A stretch of 64,000 nucleotides of DNA from positions 53,593 to 117,592 of the forward strand of contig NZ_CP095048.1 in the NCBI RefSeq assembly GCF_022919215.1, in the 5' to 3' direction. This DNA comes from Hymenobacter cellulosilyticus. GTDB taxonomy: Bacteria; Bacteroidota; Bacteroidia; Cytophagales; Hymenobacteraceae. A program made the translations under genes and the position numbers. Below the pieces are notes generated by a model. That model was not told the DNA's origin, searched no databases, and saw only the letters and a program-made list of their open reading frames with translations. How positions within the stretch are numbered: the stretch's first letter is position 1; every line of letters begins with the position of its first letter. Below, piece after piece: positions 36,345-46,794 of the stretch.

Positions 36345-38954
36345 TTGGCCAGGGCCCCTTTACGGGCCTGTTTATCTTCCACAAACTGGTCAACGGCGTA
36401 ATCCAGGCGCTGCACCCGCACGGGCTCGTACTCAATCTGCCCCTCCGCATTGAGCAGCACGTGGCCGTTCTTGTCGGTACGGGGCCGCTGCTGGGTCTGC
36501 TGGTAGAACTTGACCAGCTTGTTGAGGTGGTTGCGCTCCACCGGCTTCGACGTCAGGATGGCGTCGAGCTGCGGCGAGGCCTCCAGTGCAAATACCTTCC
36601 CTTGGCGCCCTGCTTGATGAAAAACTCGCGCAACGCCTCGGTGGAGCGCACCGACTTAATCAAGTCCATCTCGTGGCCGGTCAGGCCCAGCGGGGCCTGC
36701 AGCTGCGCCAGCGAGTCGGGGTTGACGTGGCGCAGGATAATCTTCGTGGCCGAGTTGTTGATGATGGCCGGCCCGATTTTGCTGCTGGTAATCTCGGTGA
36801 TACCCTGGGTGATGATGGTGACCGAGCCGTTGGTTTTGCGGATGGTGCGGTACATCGACTCGATGAACTCGGAGAGTACGCCCGAAAGCATTGTCCAGGC
36901 TTCGTCGAGGGCGATGTACTTGATGTCGTCGGGAAACTTGCGGAACAGGTCCAGGCTCAGCTCGGTGATGAGCATGGCCACCACCGGGTAGAGGTCGGGG
37001 TCAGCCTGCACCTTGGCCAGGTCAAAGCAGATGAGCCGGTACTCCGACAAATCCACGTCGCGCTTGGCGTTGAGCACCCGCTCGTAGCGGCCGCCGGTGA
37101 TGTACTGGCCCAGCACCAGGAAAAACTGGTGCATGTCGATGTACTTCAGGTTTTTCTGGTACTGCCGGCGGGCGCCGTCCAGCGGGTCGGGCTCTATGCC
37201 CTCCCCGGCACGGCCACCGGCTTCTGCATTTCCTGGTCGTAGCCCTCCACGAAGCGGTAGAAGCTTTCCATGCCGGGAAACTCCTCGTCCTTCTGGTTCA
37301 GGCGCGGGCTCTCGTTGAGGCAGGCGTAGTACTCAATCAGAAAGCGCGAAAGAATAGTACGCTCCGACTTGTCCAGTGCCGTGTCCTTGCCACCCTTCCA
37401 CAGGGCCGCGAGCAGTGCTAGGTGGAAGTTGGTTTTCTCGTCGTTATAGAGCCATTTGCCCGAAGCGTCACGCGGCACCACGAAGGGGTTGAATTCGATT
37501 GGGCGCTGCGGGTCGTACTCGAAGTAGGTGTTGTCGAAGTCCTCGCCGTTGAGCGACTGCAGCACGTTGCGGTAGGTGCCGCCCACGTCCATGATGATTT
37601 GCCGGGCACCCTTCTCGAAGCGCTGCACAATCAGGTTGCCAAAGGTGTAGCTCTTGCCCGAGCCCGAGGGCCCGATGACAATGGCGTTCTGGTTATCCAG
37701 GGCCGTGTTGAAGAGGTTTACCTGCACCAGGTTGCGGAACCGGTCGGTGAGATATTCGCCCACCGGGTCGGTTTTGTAGGTGGCCGTCCAGTGGGTGTAG
37801 CAGGCGCCGCGGTCGGCGGTGCTCGTCAGCCAGCGGTCCGGCACCTGCCAGGCGTTGCCGGGCAGCAGGCCGAAGAACACGGGCAGGGCTAGGTAGCTTT
37901 CCACCACGCTTTCCGTGCCGAACATGTAGCGAAAGGCCGCAGTGGCCCGCTCCACGTTCTCGCGCCGGCTGGTGTCGTTGGTGTCCCAGAGCACGCAGCT
38001 CAGGTGCAGGCCCACAATCTGCTTGTTTTCGGCCCGCACCTCGGCGGTGAACTCCTCGACTTCGGCCGCGCGCAGGTGGTTGTCCTGGGTGGCCAGAAAC
38101 GAGAGCGAGGCATTTAGCTTACGGTCGGTATCAAGTGAACTGAGCTCAGCGCGGGTATCCTGAATCAGCAGAGCCTGGGTGAGCACGTGCGGGCACTGCA
38201 GGATGTGGGTGAGCGGGTAGAGCATCGGCGCCGTCACGCCGTAGCTATTGCGCACGGCCGGGTAGGCGTCGGAGCCCTGCCCGACCATGCTCAGCACGTT
38301 CACTTTCTGCTCGCCCACGCTGAAGGTGCCCAGGTCATTGCCGATTTCGCGCTCTTGGCGCGTGGGCTGGCCGTCGAAGTTGAGGTTGAAGTACTGCAGG
38401 TAGAGCTGGTAAATCTCTGCGCTGGGCAGCCGCTCAAACGTCACGCCGCCCAAGTTCTTTATGCCCTGGATGAATTCCACGGCGCCGCTTTCGGCCGCTT
38501 CGAGCGTGTGCACGAGCTGGGCAAACGGGTTTTTGAGCACCGCCTCGCCGGCGCGGGCCACCAGGGCATTCACCGCGTTGGTCTTGGGCGACTTCACGGC
38601 TACCGGCGCGAAGGAGAGGAACAGGTAGGACTTCTGGAACAGCACCAGCCGCTCGAAGAAGTGCTTGTTCATCTTGTTCTCGAAGTAGGTCTGCTGCGTT
38701 TTGTCCTCGCGGTAGGGCCGGTCGTAGTAGATGTCGGTTTTCTGCACGATGGTGCCCACCGGCAGGGGCCGCAGCACGCCCACCAGCGCGGTCTGGAAGG
38801 CCTCGTAGTCGTCCGCAGTCCAGCTTTCCATCTCGGCAGGCTCCACGCGGAAGCCCACCGCGACGCGGCCGTCCTTGAACACCACCTTGTCGCCCTCGAA
38901 GCTATGCACTGGCATCACGGTGTTAAACGCGGCCGTTTTGGGCTTTTTGGTCAT
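36341..38954 (-). CDS. traG: Conjugative ATPase TraG (VirB4-like), two frameshifts
   Basis: The VirB4-type ATPase that powers the mating channel. The first frame carries Walker A (GPSGSGKSYTFGN, about residue 428) and stops at 37194. One more base in the C4 tract at 37203-37206 leads into the second piece, with Walker B (YIALDEAWTML), and one more base near 36586 leads into the last 60 residues, whose stop overlaps the traJ start. Rejoined length is 871 residues, close to the usual size. The two joins restore sensible sequence (GEGIEPDPLD and KGRYLHLEAS). I regard the gene as intact in the organism. Confidence 0.9.
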
Positions 38955-39249
38955 GGTTGGGAGTGGGGATAGGCCCCACCGCCAGGCGGCGGGGCTGGAT
39001 GAAGGTGAAGGAGAGCCAGCTCATCAGAAAGCCGGGCGCCTGCCGCTTGCTCAGGTAGCGCAGGCCCAGAATCAGGCCGAGCTCCGCCAAAATGACGAGC
39101 AGGTACACCAGGCGCGGTATCTTGACGGCCATGCCCAGAAAGCCGAGCAGCAGCACCGAGCCGATGAAGAGGCCGACCATGATGCCCAGGTCCTGGATGT
39201 TCATGCCCAGCACCTGGGCGGGCCGCTCAATGGATTTGTAGGAGCGCAT
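38923..39249 (-). CDS. traF: Conjugative transfer protein TraF (DUF4133, VirB3-like)
   Basis: A 108-residue protein with two transmembrane helices (about residues 18-40 and 46-64) and a short cytoplasmic tail with the YLSKRQAPGFLMSWLSF segment. It matches DUF4133/TraF of Bacteroidota elements, the VirB3 equivalent that works with VirB4 (TraG) just downstream. Its end overlaps the traG start by about 30 bp. Confidence 0.85.
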   Translation of the reverse strand: MRSYKSIERPAQVLGMNIQDLGIMVGLFIGSVLLLGFLGMAVKIPRLVYLLVILAELGLILGLRYLSKRQAPGFLMSWLSFTFIQPRRLAVGPIPTPNHDQKAQNGRV

Positions 39250-39255
39250 GGCCGC

Positions 39256-39674
39256 TTAGCGTACGCCCCCGTCCCCGCCGCCCACGGCGCTGACCAAATC
39301 GTCCTTGAACAGCTGGAAGCCGAACCACAGTATCACGCCGCCCACGAGCCAGCCCAAGGAGCCCAGCGCGTCGGGCGCGCCCTGCACGAACTTCATCACC
39401 ACCCGAATCAGGCCCACGATGAGCACGATGGCGAAAATGACCTGCACGATGCCCACGACGGTTTCCTGCACGCCTTCGAGCGCCGCCGCGGCGCCCCGCC
39501 GCCCAGCTGGGCGCGGGCCGGACTGGTGGCCAGGGCCAGGGTGGTGAGCAGGGCCGCTACGCGCTGCTCGGCTTTGGACGGCTGGTAGCTCCGGCCGGCC
39601 GCGGCCAATGTTTGCATCGTTTCAGTTGCAGTTACGGCGTGGGTACGGGCCCGGGAAAGAAGGTTGGTTAGCAT
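39256..39674 (-). CDS. traE: Conjugative transfer protein TraE (DUF4134, pilin-like), frameshifted
   Basis: A small membrane protein of the DUF4134/TraE family, in the VirB2 (pilin) position. The first frame gives a basic N terminus and signal-like segment (LLTTLALATSPARAQLGGG). The second gives two hydrophobic helices (VVGIVQVIFAIVLIVGLIRV and the WLVGGVILWFGFQLF segment). One extra base in the C4 tract at 39494-39497 joins them through GGGAAAALEGVQETV into 139 residues. Start at 39674 seems late in the leader and could be further in; the long N terminus is unusual. Confidence 0.75.
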
Positions 39675-39730
39675 AGAGAGAAGGATGGATGGAAACAGGG
39701 CGCTTATCTCCCGAAAAGCAGGTGTGGCAG

Positions 39731-40411
39731 TTAGGAGGGTTTGGCGGTGGGCACCGGGCTGCCGGCGCCAGGGAACAGGTCGTTCAGGGCAGCACGCTGG
39801 CCGGCCGCGTCCTTGCTCATGCGGGCCCGCCGCTGCTGGCGTAAGGCGATTTCGGCGGCGCGGTTGGCATGGTCGTTGGCCGTGGGCGCCGGCGCAGTGA
39901 GGGGGTTGTGGAACAGCGCTTCGGCCGGCTCATCATCCGGGTCTGTTGCGGGTTGAGAGGCGGACGGTACGGTGCTGGGAGACTCGTCCACCGCATCCAG
40001 CAGCACGGCAACAGCGCCGGCCGCGTGGCGAATGGAGGCCGGCCGCAGCGTTTCTTCGGTTGCCGGTTCAGCGGCGGCATCCGGCTCATCCGGATGGAGT
40101 ACTTGCGGGCTGTCGGCTTCGCTGGCCGCAGTGACGGCTTCTTCCGGCAACTGGCCCGCCGGGGCTTCGATGTCTTCCGGGGGCAGCAAGCTGGCCAGGG
40201 CCGTACCCGCTGTGGCGGCCTCTGCTGATACCGCAGCTTTGGGGATTGCGCCGGCGGGCGCGTAGTGGAAGGTGCGCAGGGAATGATGGTTGCGGGTAGC
40301 CGTCGCGGCCGGGGTCGCCGGCAGGCCGCTGCCCTTGAACCGCCACCAAAGCAGCGCCGCCAGTGCGGCCAAGGCCAGAACAACCACCAACAAGAGTATA
40401 CCAGAACGCAT
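39731..40411 (-). CDS. Unknown membrane-anchored protein at the head of the tra operon
   Basis: A 226-residue protein with one N-terminal transmembrane helix (ILLLVVVLALAALAALLWW, about residues 5-23), followed by a long disordered acidic region rich in Ala, Glu and Pro, then a basic C terminus (RQQRRARMSKDAAGQ). No family recognised. As first gene of the operon, directly before traE, it could be a plasmid-specific partner of the channel or a regulator of it. Its Ala/Glu composition fits a flexible spacer. Confidence 0.55.
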   Translation of the reverse strand: MRSGILLLVVVLALAALAALLWWRFKGSGLPATPAATATRNHHSLRTFHYAPAGAIPKAAVSAEAATAGTALASLLPPEDIEAPAGQLPEEAVTAASEADSPQVLHPDEPDAAAEPATEETLRPASIRHAAGAVAVLLDAVDESPSTVPSASQPATDPDDEPAEALFHNPLTAPAPTANDHANRAAEIALRQQRRARMSKDAAGQRAALNDLFPGAGSPVPTAKPS

Positions 40412-40477
40412 ACCGCCCCCTTACGGCAGGATGTGTCGCAGTGTTAGTAAAAAGTTAGTGAAAACATAAAAAAGGTT

Positions 40478-40496
40478 TAGTCGTATGATGCGACTA
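40478..40496. promoter_or_regulatory. Small inverted repeat between divergent operons
   Basis: TAGTCG at 40478-40483 and CGACTA at 40491-40496 face each other across seven bases in the 277-bp gap between the tra operon and the plus-strand DNA-binding gene. A shorter repeat (GTATC, five bases, GATAC) lies at 40608-40622. Both could be operators for the small DNA-binding protein; neither is proved. Confidence 0.35.
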
Positions 40497-40688
40497 CCAG
40501 CGAGGAGGGGTTCGGCCAGATGCCATCTTTGGTAAGCAAGCCGGTAGAAGATTTGAGTTTTTCCACGAAGGCAGTGCGGCTTCTAAGCCTGATATGCGTC
40601 CTTTGGGGTATCTCTCCGATACTTCACCCCCACTGCCCCCAGCAGTGAGCCCCCTTCGCATGGTACCCTCCGACCACGTTTCCGCCCC

Positions 40689-41045
40689 TTGGGGTTTCCT
40701 GATTTAAGCCTATCCGCGCCCTACAGGGAGTGCCTGCGCTACGTCCAGTTCCGCCTCAAAGCCATTGCCCAGGGCGATTTAACCTCTTTTTGTGCCCAGC
40801 ATGGCCTGACTTATACCAACGTCGTGAACCTGAAGAACGGCAAGCTCAAGCGCGACGAACCGCGGCTGGTCCAGCGCGTGCTGCGTGCCCTGGGCGTGCC
40901 CACGGAAATCGTGCGCATCGACATCGGCAGCGGTGCCAACCAGTACGTGTTCGGCAGCAGCGAGCTACTAGCACAATTCCGCGAGCAGCTGGCCTTCTTC
41001 GACGCGGCCGCGCAGCGGGCCGGCAGCCCGCCGCTGACAACCTAA
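40689..41045 (+). CDS. Small helix-turn-helix-like DNA-binding protein
   Basis: A 118-residue protein from TTG 40689. Residues 20-75 look like a helix-turn-helix (FRLKAIAQGDLTSFC, then TNVVNLKNGKLKRDEPRL), a helical bundle with the YTNVVNLKNG turn as a possible recognition helix. The C terminus is helical. It lies divergent from the tra operon and 84 bp upstream of the Toprim gene, so it is a likely regulator of transfer. No domain name assigned with confidence. An ATG start was not found upstream. Confidence 0.55.
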   Translation: MGFPDLSLSAPYRECLRYVQFRLKAIAQGDLTSFCAQHGLTYTNVVNLKNGKLKRDEPRLVQRVLRALGVPTEIVRIDIGSGANQYVFGSSELLAQFREQLAFFDAAAQRAGSPPLTT

Positions 41046-41129
41046 ACGCCGAATAGCTTTCCCCATTCGGCCCGGTCAGGGTGCGGAAGGGAGTTGGAGC
41101 TGTCCGGCTCCACTCCCCCAGCCCACCCC

Positions 41130-43705
41130 ATGAACGCACCCCGGGAAAACGACCCTACCGAACTCGACCGCTTCAAGCGCGACATTGACCTGGTTGACTA
41201 CGCCCAGCGCCAGGGCTACACCATCGAGAAGGAAAGCCGCCGCGGCGACTGGCATCACCTGGTCAAGGACGACGAGCACGTCATCGTCACGCGCAAGGGC
41301 GACCACCAAGTGTACCTGAACACCGGCGACGACCGCGACGCGGGCTCCATCATTGACTTTGCCAAAACCCGGGGCGGCGACGGCCACGGCCTGAACCTGG
41401 GCCAGGTGCGCCAGCAGCTGCGCGAATACCTCGACGGTGCCCCTGCTCCCGCCCGGGTGTACGCCACCCCGCCGGATGCCGCGCGCCTGAGCAGCCTGCC
41501 CGTAGGCGACCCGGAGCAGGCCCGGCAAGCCGAGGAGGAGCGCCGCACCCGCCTGATATCCGAGGTGCTGGGCGTCAAGAAGGAGTTCACTGACCGCAGC
41601 TACCTGCACGGGCGCGGCATTACCGACGCGACGCTGGATAACCCTGCCTTTCAGGGCCGCATCTTCACCGCGCAGCAGAACGAGCACAAGAACACGGCCT
41701 TTCCGCTCTACAACGAGCACGGGCTGGCCAGCGTCGAGCAGAAGAACGAGCACTACAAAAGCCTGCTGCCCCTGCCCAAAAACGGCATCTGGGTGTCGCA
41801 CCCCACCGAGGGCAAGGACACGCCGGTGGAGCGCGTGGTGGTGAGCGAGTCGGCCATTGATTCGCTTTCCCACTTCCAGCTCAAGCACGGGCAGGACCCG
41901 AAGAACACGCTCTACATTGCTACCAGCGGCACACCTACCGAGGCGCAGGTGGCCCTGATTCAGCGTGTCATCGACAAGCAGCAGCCCCGGGAGGTGGTGC
42001 TGGCCAACGACCGCGACGCCGGCGGCCGGCAGTTCAACATCAACTACCTCAATGAGCTGCAGCCCGCCCGGCCGATGGTGCCCGTGGCCGAGCAGGAAGC
42101 CTACCGCGAGGCTGGGCGGCCGGTGGAGTGGCACGCCACCAGCGACAAGTACCACACCAGCCTGAAGGTGACTTTTCACCACGACTCGGCTGAGCAGGGC
42201 GCCGGTCAGGTGCAGCAGTTGCGCGAGCGGGTGGACCACATCAACCAGACCCAGCAGGACGGCCCCTCGCTCGCGGTGGAAGTGCAGCGCAGCACCGAGC
42301 AAGCCACCATCGTGCGCCTGACCGTGGCTCGGGCCGACACAGCCCAGTTGGAAGTAGTGGCCCAGGAGCTGTACCGGCAACGCGAGCAGCTGCGGCCGGA
42401 GGCCGAGCGCCAGCAGGAGAGTTTTCTACGTGTGGACTACCCGTTGGCCAAGGACTTCAACAAAGAGTTGGAATACACCAATCAGGGCCTGAATGCCGAG
42501 CAAATCCGGGCCGCGGCTCAGCGCGAGGAGCAGCAGCGTGAGTCGGAGCGGCAGCAGCGCCTGGCCGAAGCCCAGCGCCAGGAGCGGGAGCAGCGGTCCC
42601 TCGAGCGCCAGGCCCAACGGGAGCGGGAGAACACCCCGGACGCGCAGCAGGATCGCGAGCGGGACGACCAGAGTTTTAACCAGGCTGTGCTTGGAGCCGC
42701 CGTAGCCGAGGTAGAGCAGCTGCCCGCCCGCTCCTACCGCAGCGAGCAGGAAGCGGCTGAGCAAACCGCGCAGTTCGTGCACGCCAAAGATGCCGGGCTG
42801 GTGCTGCTGAAAGATTACATCCACGACAACCCGCCCCCGCCGGCCGCAAAGTCGACGAAGCTGAGCGGGAAGAGTTGCGCGACCGGGCCCGCTTTGCCGC
42901 GACGGCCGCGGCTGCCAGCTTGCCTGTTGCTGCGCCCACCGAGCAGAAAACGGCGACGTGGAAGGTGGATGAATTGGAGCCCAACACCAGCGGCCGCGCG
43001 GAGGCCTGGAAAGCCATTCTGGACAACTCCGGCTACTCCATGCGCACGAGTGACGTGCGCAGCACGATAGATGAGCAAGGTGTCCGGCGGGCCGAGTTCG
43101 ACATGCACTACCGCAATGACCAGCCGGATATTGCCATCATCCACGCCATCGTGACCAACACCAATACCCGCGCCGCAGCCAATAAGGAGCAATACGCTGG
43201 GGTAAGCGTCGCCGAGCGCGACGAAGACCGCGCGGCCCGGCAACTGGCTGCCGAGGCAGCCCCCATTCAGCCCCACAATCGCGACCGGAGTCTGGACGTG
43301 GCGGCTAAACCGGAAGTCGCGGTGAGTGCAGTTACACCAGAAGCCGCCAGCCCGAACAAACTGGGTAGCGAGAAGCAGGTGATTATTCGAGTGGACGAGA
43401 CAGCGCTGGCTACGGGAGAACGAGGCCAGGCAGAGGCCGTGCAGGCTGCCGTTGTGGCCAGTGGGGCCAGGGTGGGGAGCGTCCAGAGCGCTACTGACGA
43501 GCAAGGCATTCGACATTCTGAGATGCAGGTGTCATATCGAACCGACCAGCCCAAAATAGCTCAGATTAGCCAGACGCTTGATGCCGTGGCGGAGCAGCGA
43601 GGCAGCCTGCTAATTGAGCATAGCAGCGACCGGCAAGAAAGACGTCAATTCGCACAAGGGGAACAGAATGTGCAAGTTGAGGGACACAGCCAGATGGAGA
43701 GGTAA
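41130..43705 (+). CDS. Toprim/DUF3991-type plasmid protein with C-terminal repeats, frameshifted
   Basis: A long protein from ATG 41130 (MNAPREN). The N terminus has a primase-like zinc-free CHC2-type domain (LVDYAQRQGYTIE to DAGSIIDFAKTRGG), then a Toprim module (VVVSESAIDSLSHF, LANDRDAGGRQF), and a Glu/Gln/Arg coiled coil. The first frame runs to 43070, but the natural frame continues one back from a C5 tract at 42834-42838 (extra C) to 43705, for 858 residues. The tail holds two copies of a unit with the pattern WKVDE/IRVDE, EAWKA/EAVQA, DEQG and R-x-DQP. It could prime transferred or plasmid DNA, as such Toprim proteins are proposed to do. No helicase motifs are seen. Confidence 0.68.
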
Positions 43706-43790
43706 GTACAACTCGTGCTAACAAATAACATAGGTCGGCAGGGTGGATACCGCAACGCTTTGGCTACAGCCCGAACGGCTGGCTGCCTCT

Positions 43791-44587
43791 TCAGCCGCCC
43801 AAATAAACCGTACGGAGCCGGTGGATTTCCTTGGTCCCCTCGATGGGGAATGCAAACCAGTGCCTGTCGCTCAACCCACCATTCACCCGGTCTAGAATGT
43901 TTGAAATGAAGTAAGAAAAGGAGAGGTTGTCGATGCTATACAGATTATAAAATGGGTCATTAGCATCAACTGGAGGCCTCAAATTGCGAGCTTCGTTGCG
44001 GTCCCACTTTCGAATAAAAAAATTGGGCCCAAGCGCAATGTGATTGACAATACCCCGACCGTGCTGCAAGGCCATATCAACTATTGGGGAATGGATGTCC
44101 CATCAAATTCAAATGCAAAGACTCCGAAGAAGATGCCGCTTTGAGCAAGCCGGCTGTTTCGGGCCACTGAGAAAGGCCGGGGAAGAGCAAATGGCCTTAA
44201 CATCGCTACCGATTCATCAAACCGGTGAATCACATCTTCTAGGTCGTAAACACGAATGCAAGACTTGACTTCAATAATGGCTCTAACATTTCGCTTGGTT
44301 GTGATGATAAAATCACCCTCTGAAAAAAGTACGGGACAGGTATTGTCGTAAATGATAATGTCGAGTTGCCGACTGACCTCATCACCGTTTTCCGAATCGA
44401 CAATAAAGCCAGTGCCAATGGAAAAATGACTGGGCAGAAATCTCTTGATTACATTCTTAAGAATAGCCTCTTTGAACCTACCTACTTCGCCCCAATGCCT
44501 AGTGCCAATCAAGTCCTGGACTCTGTCTTTAATGATATTCAATTCGCTAGTTATTGATTCCTGAAATCGTCGTGCACTGGCTGGCAT
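43791..44587 (-). CDS. DUF6602 protein, possible nuclease, frameshifted
   Basis: A 265-residue protein from ATG 44587. The core strands (SRQLDIIIYD and RAIIEVKSC) have the D and E-x-K pattern of the PD-(D/E)xK nuclease fold, as in DUF6602 proteins of conflict loci. A C-terminal part reads on from a G4 tract at 44086-44089 (plus strand); one added base turns SIPQ-stop into SIPPIVDMALQHG and continues to 43791. The nuclease-like pattern is visible; activity is inference. It stands between the Toprim gene and a UmuC fragment and is probably a cargo gene. Confidence 0.62.
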
Positions 44588-44650
44588 ACCTGGTTAGTAA
44601 GAATGGATGGTTGGCCTAATCTACTGAGTATTCAGTTGCTCAACAGCTGT

Positions 44651-45365
44651 TCAACCCACCAGCAGCAAATCTTCCAGCCGGGTCGTGTACTGCGGCGTAC
44701 GCCACTGCGCCTGCCCTTCCCAGGGCGCTTGCACCTTGCCCGGCGGCAGCACCAGTGAGGCGAGCTTCACCGTGCCTTTGCCAAAGCGGCGGTTCAGGGC
44801 GTCCAACTCGGCCATCAGCTTGGCGCGCTTCTCCGAAACCGGTGCAGGTTCAAACAGCGAGAGTTGCGTTTGTACTTCCGGCTCCAGGCCGTCGAGTATC
44901 ACGCCGGCCTTGGTGTAGCGGTTGCCCGGCTGCCAGAGGCGCTTGAGCGCCGCCCGCGCAAAGCGGACCAGTTCAATGGTATCGTTCGTGGCCACGGGCA
45001 GCGTGAGCACGGCGGAGCAGGAATAGGGCGGCGGTTCCAGGCCGTAGCGGCTTTTGCTCAGGAAGACGGTCATCAGGTGGACCGCGTCGCCCTGCCGGCG
45101 CAGCTTCTCGGCGGCCCGGGAGGCAAAGGCGCTGACGGCGCCCGTGACATCGGGTAAATCGGTCAGTGGCCGGCCGAAGGTGCGCGATACGCTCAAGGTG
45201 CGGCGAGATAAGGTACCGTCCTCGCTCGGCGCCAGGCCCTGGCAAGGGAAGCCCTGCAACTCGCGCATGAGTCGGGCGCCCACTACCTCACCCAGGTGCT
45301 TGCGGGCGTAGGCCTCCAAGCACCTGGCCAGACCGGCGGCCGTCGTAATGCCAGCCGCGTCGCAG
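44651..45365 (-). pseudogene. C-terminal fragment of a UmuC-type DNA polymerase
   Basis: This frame matches the C-terminal half of a Y-family polymerase V subunit (UmuC): thumb and little-finger regions (AGITTAAGLARCLEAYARK, then LSVSRTFGRPLTDL) and the closing DUF4113 block (ELDALNRRFGKGTVKL to WRTPQYTTRLEDLL). The palm and finger domains with the catalytic Asp/Glu residues are absent, and no start is found for them at 45366-45500. It looks like a truncated gene left by an older insertion or recombination. A UmuD partner is not present nearby. Confidence 0.72.
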
Positions 45366-45500
45366 TCTCAATGGCCGGCGTATCGGAATAGTGGTTGGGC
45401 CCGGAAAAGTCATGGGCGGGCAGCCGTTCGGCCGTGGGGTGGGGCTGTGGGCTGTTGGCAACGGTGCGCGGGTGGGGCGGCCTAGCCACGCGCAGCCTGC

Positions 45501-45887
45501 CTAAATGGTTTGGGCCAGAATAATCTGATTGCCATCGGGGTCTTGCAGGTACGCCAGGCGCACGTGTTCATAGCTTGCAATTGGTGCGCTAAACGGTACG
45601 CCGCGCGCTTGCAGAGCCGCCACGGCTTCCTCCAGCGTGTGCGGGGCGGCCACCCGTAGCTCGATATTAATAGCGCCCGCAGTGCCGGGGGATACCCCTT
45701 GGGCCGTGGCCTGGTGCAGCCCTACAATGAACCCGTTGCCTGCATCAAGCTCGGCCCATTCGTTGGCAATGCGCACAGCCAGCGTCAGGCCCAGGGTTTC
45801 GTGGTAAAAGCGAACTGCCCGGTCCATGTCGGACACGTAGATGGAAGCAGTGCCGCCCGACAAGTAGGTTGGGGAAGATGGGGTCAT
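45501..45887 (-). CDS. VOC-superfamily protein (glyoxalase/bleomycin-resistance type)
   Basis: A 128-residue protein from ATG 45887 (MTPSSPTYL). It has the betaalphabetabetabeta pattern of VOC proteins: ASIYVSDMDRAVRFYHETLGL, WAELDAGNGFIVGLH, and a closing AYLQDPDGNQIILAQ (Glu/Gln metal-ligand region). Such proteins include glyoxalases, dioxygenases and antibiotic-binding proteins. The substrate cannot be read from sequence. It stands 60 bp after the HAD gene stop on the same strand. Confidence 0.82.
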   Translation of the reverse strand: MTPSSPTYLSGGTASIYVSDMDRAVRFYHETLGLTLAVRIANEWAELDAGNGFIVGLHQATAQGVSPGTAGAINIELRVAAPHTLEEAVAALQARGVPFSAPIASYEHVRLAYLQDPDGNQIILAQTI

Positions 45888-45946
45888 GTTGAATGGGGCC
45901 CCCGTTGTCCGGGTGCCGAATGAGTGAGTGGAGCGAGCAGTGGGAG

Positions 45947-46793
45947 CTAACTGATTTTGGCCGAGGTTTCGAGCCGAGCGCAGATGCTGCGCACGGCCAT
46001 GCGCAGCAGCACGCCCAACTCGTCGTCGGCGGTGTAGCGCGGAAAGCACATGTTGGACACCCGCTTAGGCAACAGAAATTTTTCCCATGCGCGCTTCACT
46101 CCCGACAGTCGCTGGGGTCGAAGAGGGCGAACGTGGTGCCGCCGCGGGCCTGCACCACCGAAAACGCCGGTACGTCGGTCAGGCCATCGCCGCAGTACAC
46201 GATATTGGAGAAGGGCACGCGGCGTTTTTCGGGCCCAACGGCCTCGTTCACGAGGAAGGGGTTCGAGCGCCCGTCTTTGCCCACGCCTTTGTTGATTTCA
46301 AACAGGAAGCGGGTTTTGGCTGTAAAATCGACGATGCGGCTAGGCCGGACAATGGTGTGGGTACCGGGATTTTCTACGCACGACACCCCCAGCAGTCCGT
46401 GAGGTAGGGCGCGATGGCGCTGCCCCGGATCAGTTGCTCGAAGCCGCCGCTGATGACGTATACCTCGATGGTGGGAAGCGTGAGGGGGTATTCCCGCGTG
46501 ATGGCCCGCAGTCCCTCGAAGATGTCTGGCAGGCCGGGGTAGAACGTCAGGGTTTTGCCAAACTCGAAGAGTGCCGCGTTGGACAGGCCTTCCAGCGGTT
46601 CGCCCTTCTTCGTGAGCACAAATATTTCTTCGAGAAAGGCTAGGGTGGGGTCCCAGCCGCTCAGCACGCGCTTCGCGACTTTGTCGCCCCAGAAAACATC
46701 CGGGTCGACGCCGTGATGCACCAACAGCTGCGTGGTGGAATCCGGAGTGAGCGTGTCGTCGAAATCAAAAACGAGGGCAATAACTTGGCTCAT
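45947..46793 (-). CDS. HAD-superfamily phosphatase, two frameshifts
   Basis: From ATG 46793 (MSQVIALVF) the frame carries HAD motif I (FDFDDTLT) and motif II region (YVISGG), then a G5/C5 tract at 46386-46390 with one base missing. The next piece holds motif IV (YCGDGLTDVPAF) and breaks near 46097 where one more base is missing; the last piece ends KISstop at 45947. The rejoined protein is 282 residues and reads as one family. It directly follows the phospholipase-D-like gene by one base, and belongs to the glycyl radical enzyme cluster. Small phosphate esters are likely substrates. Confidence 0.75.
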
Positions 46794-46794
46794 A

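Noticed and set aside
45283..45489. 68-codon frame upstream of the UmuC fragment
   Set aside because: It reads through the fragment in a different frame, is Pro/Arg/Ala-rich and does not match the missing part of UmuC.
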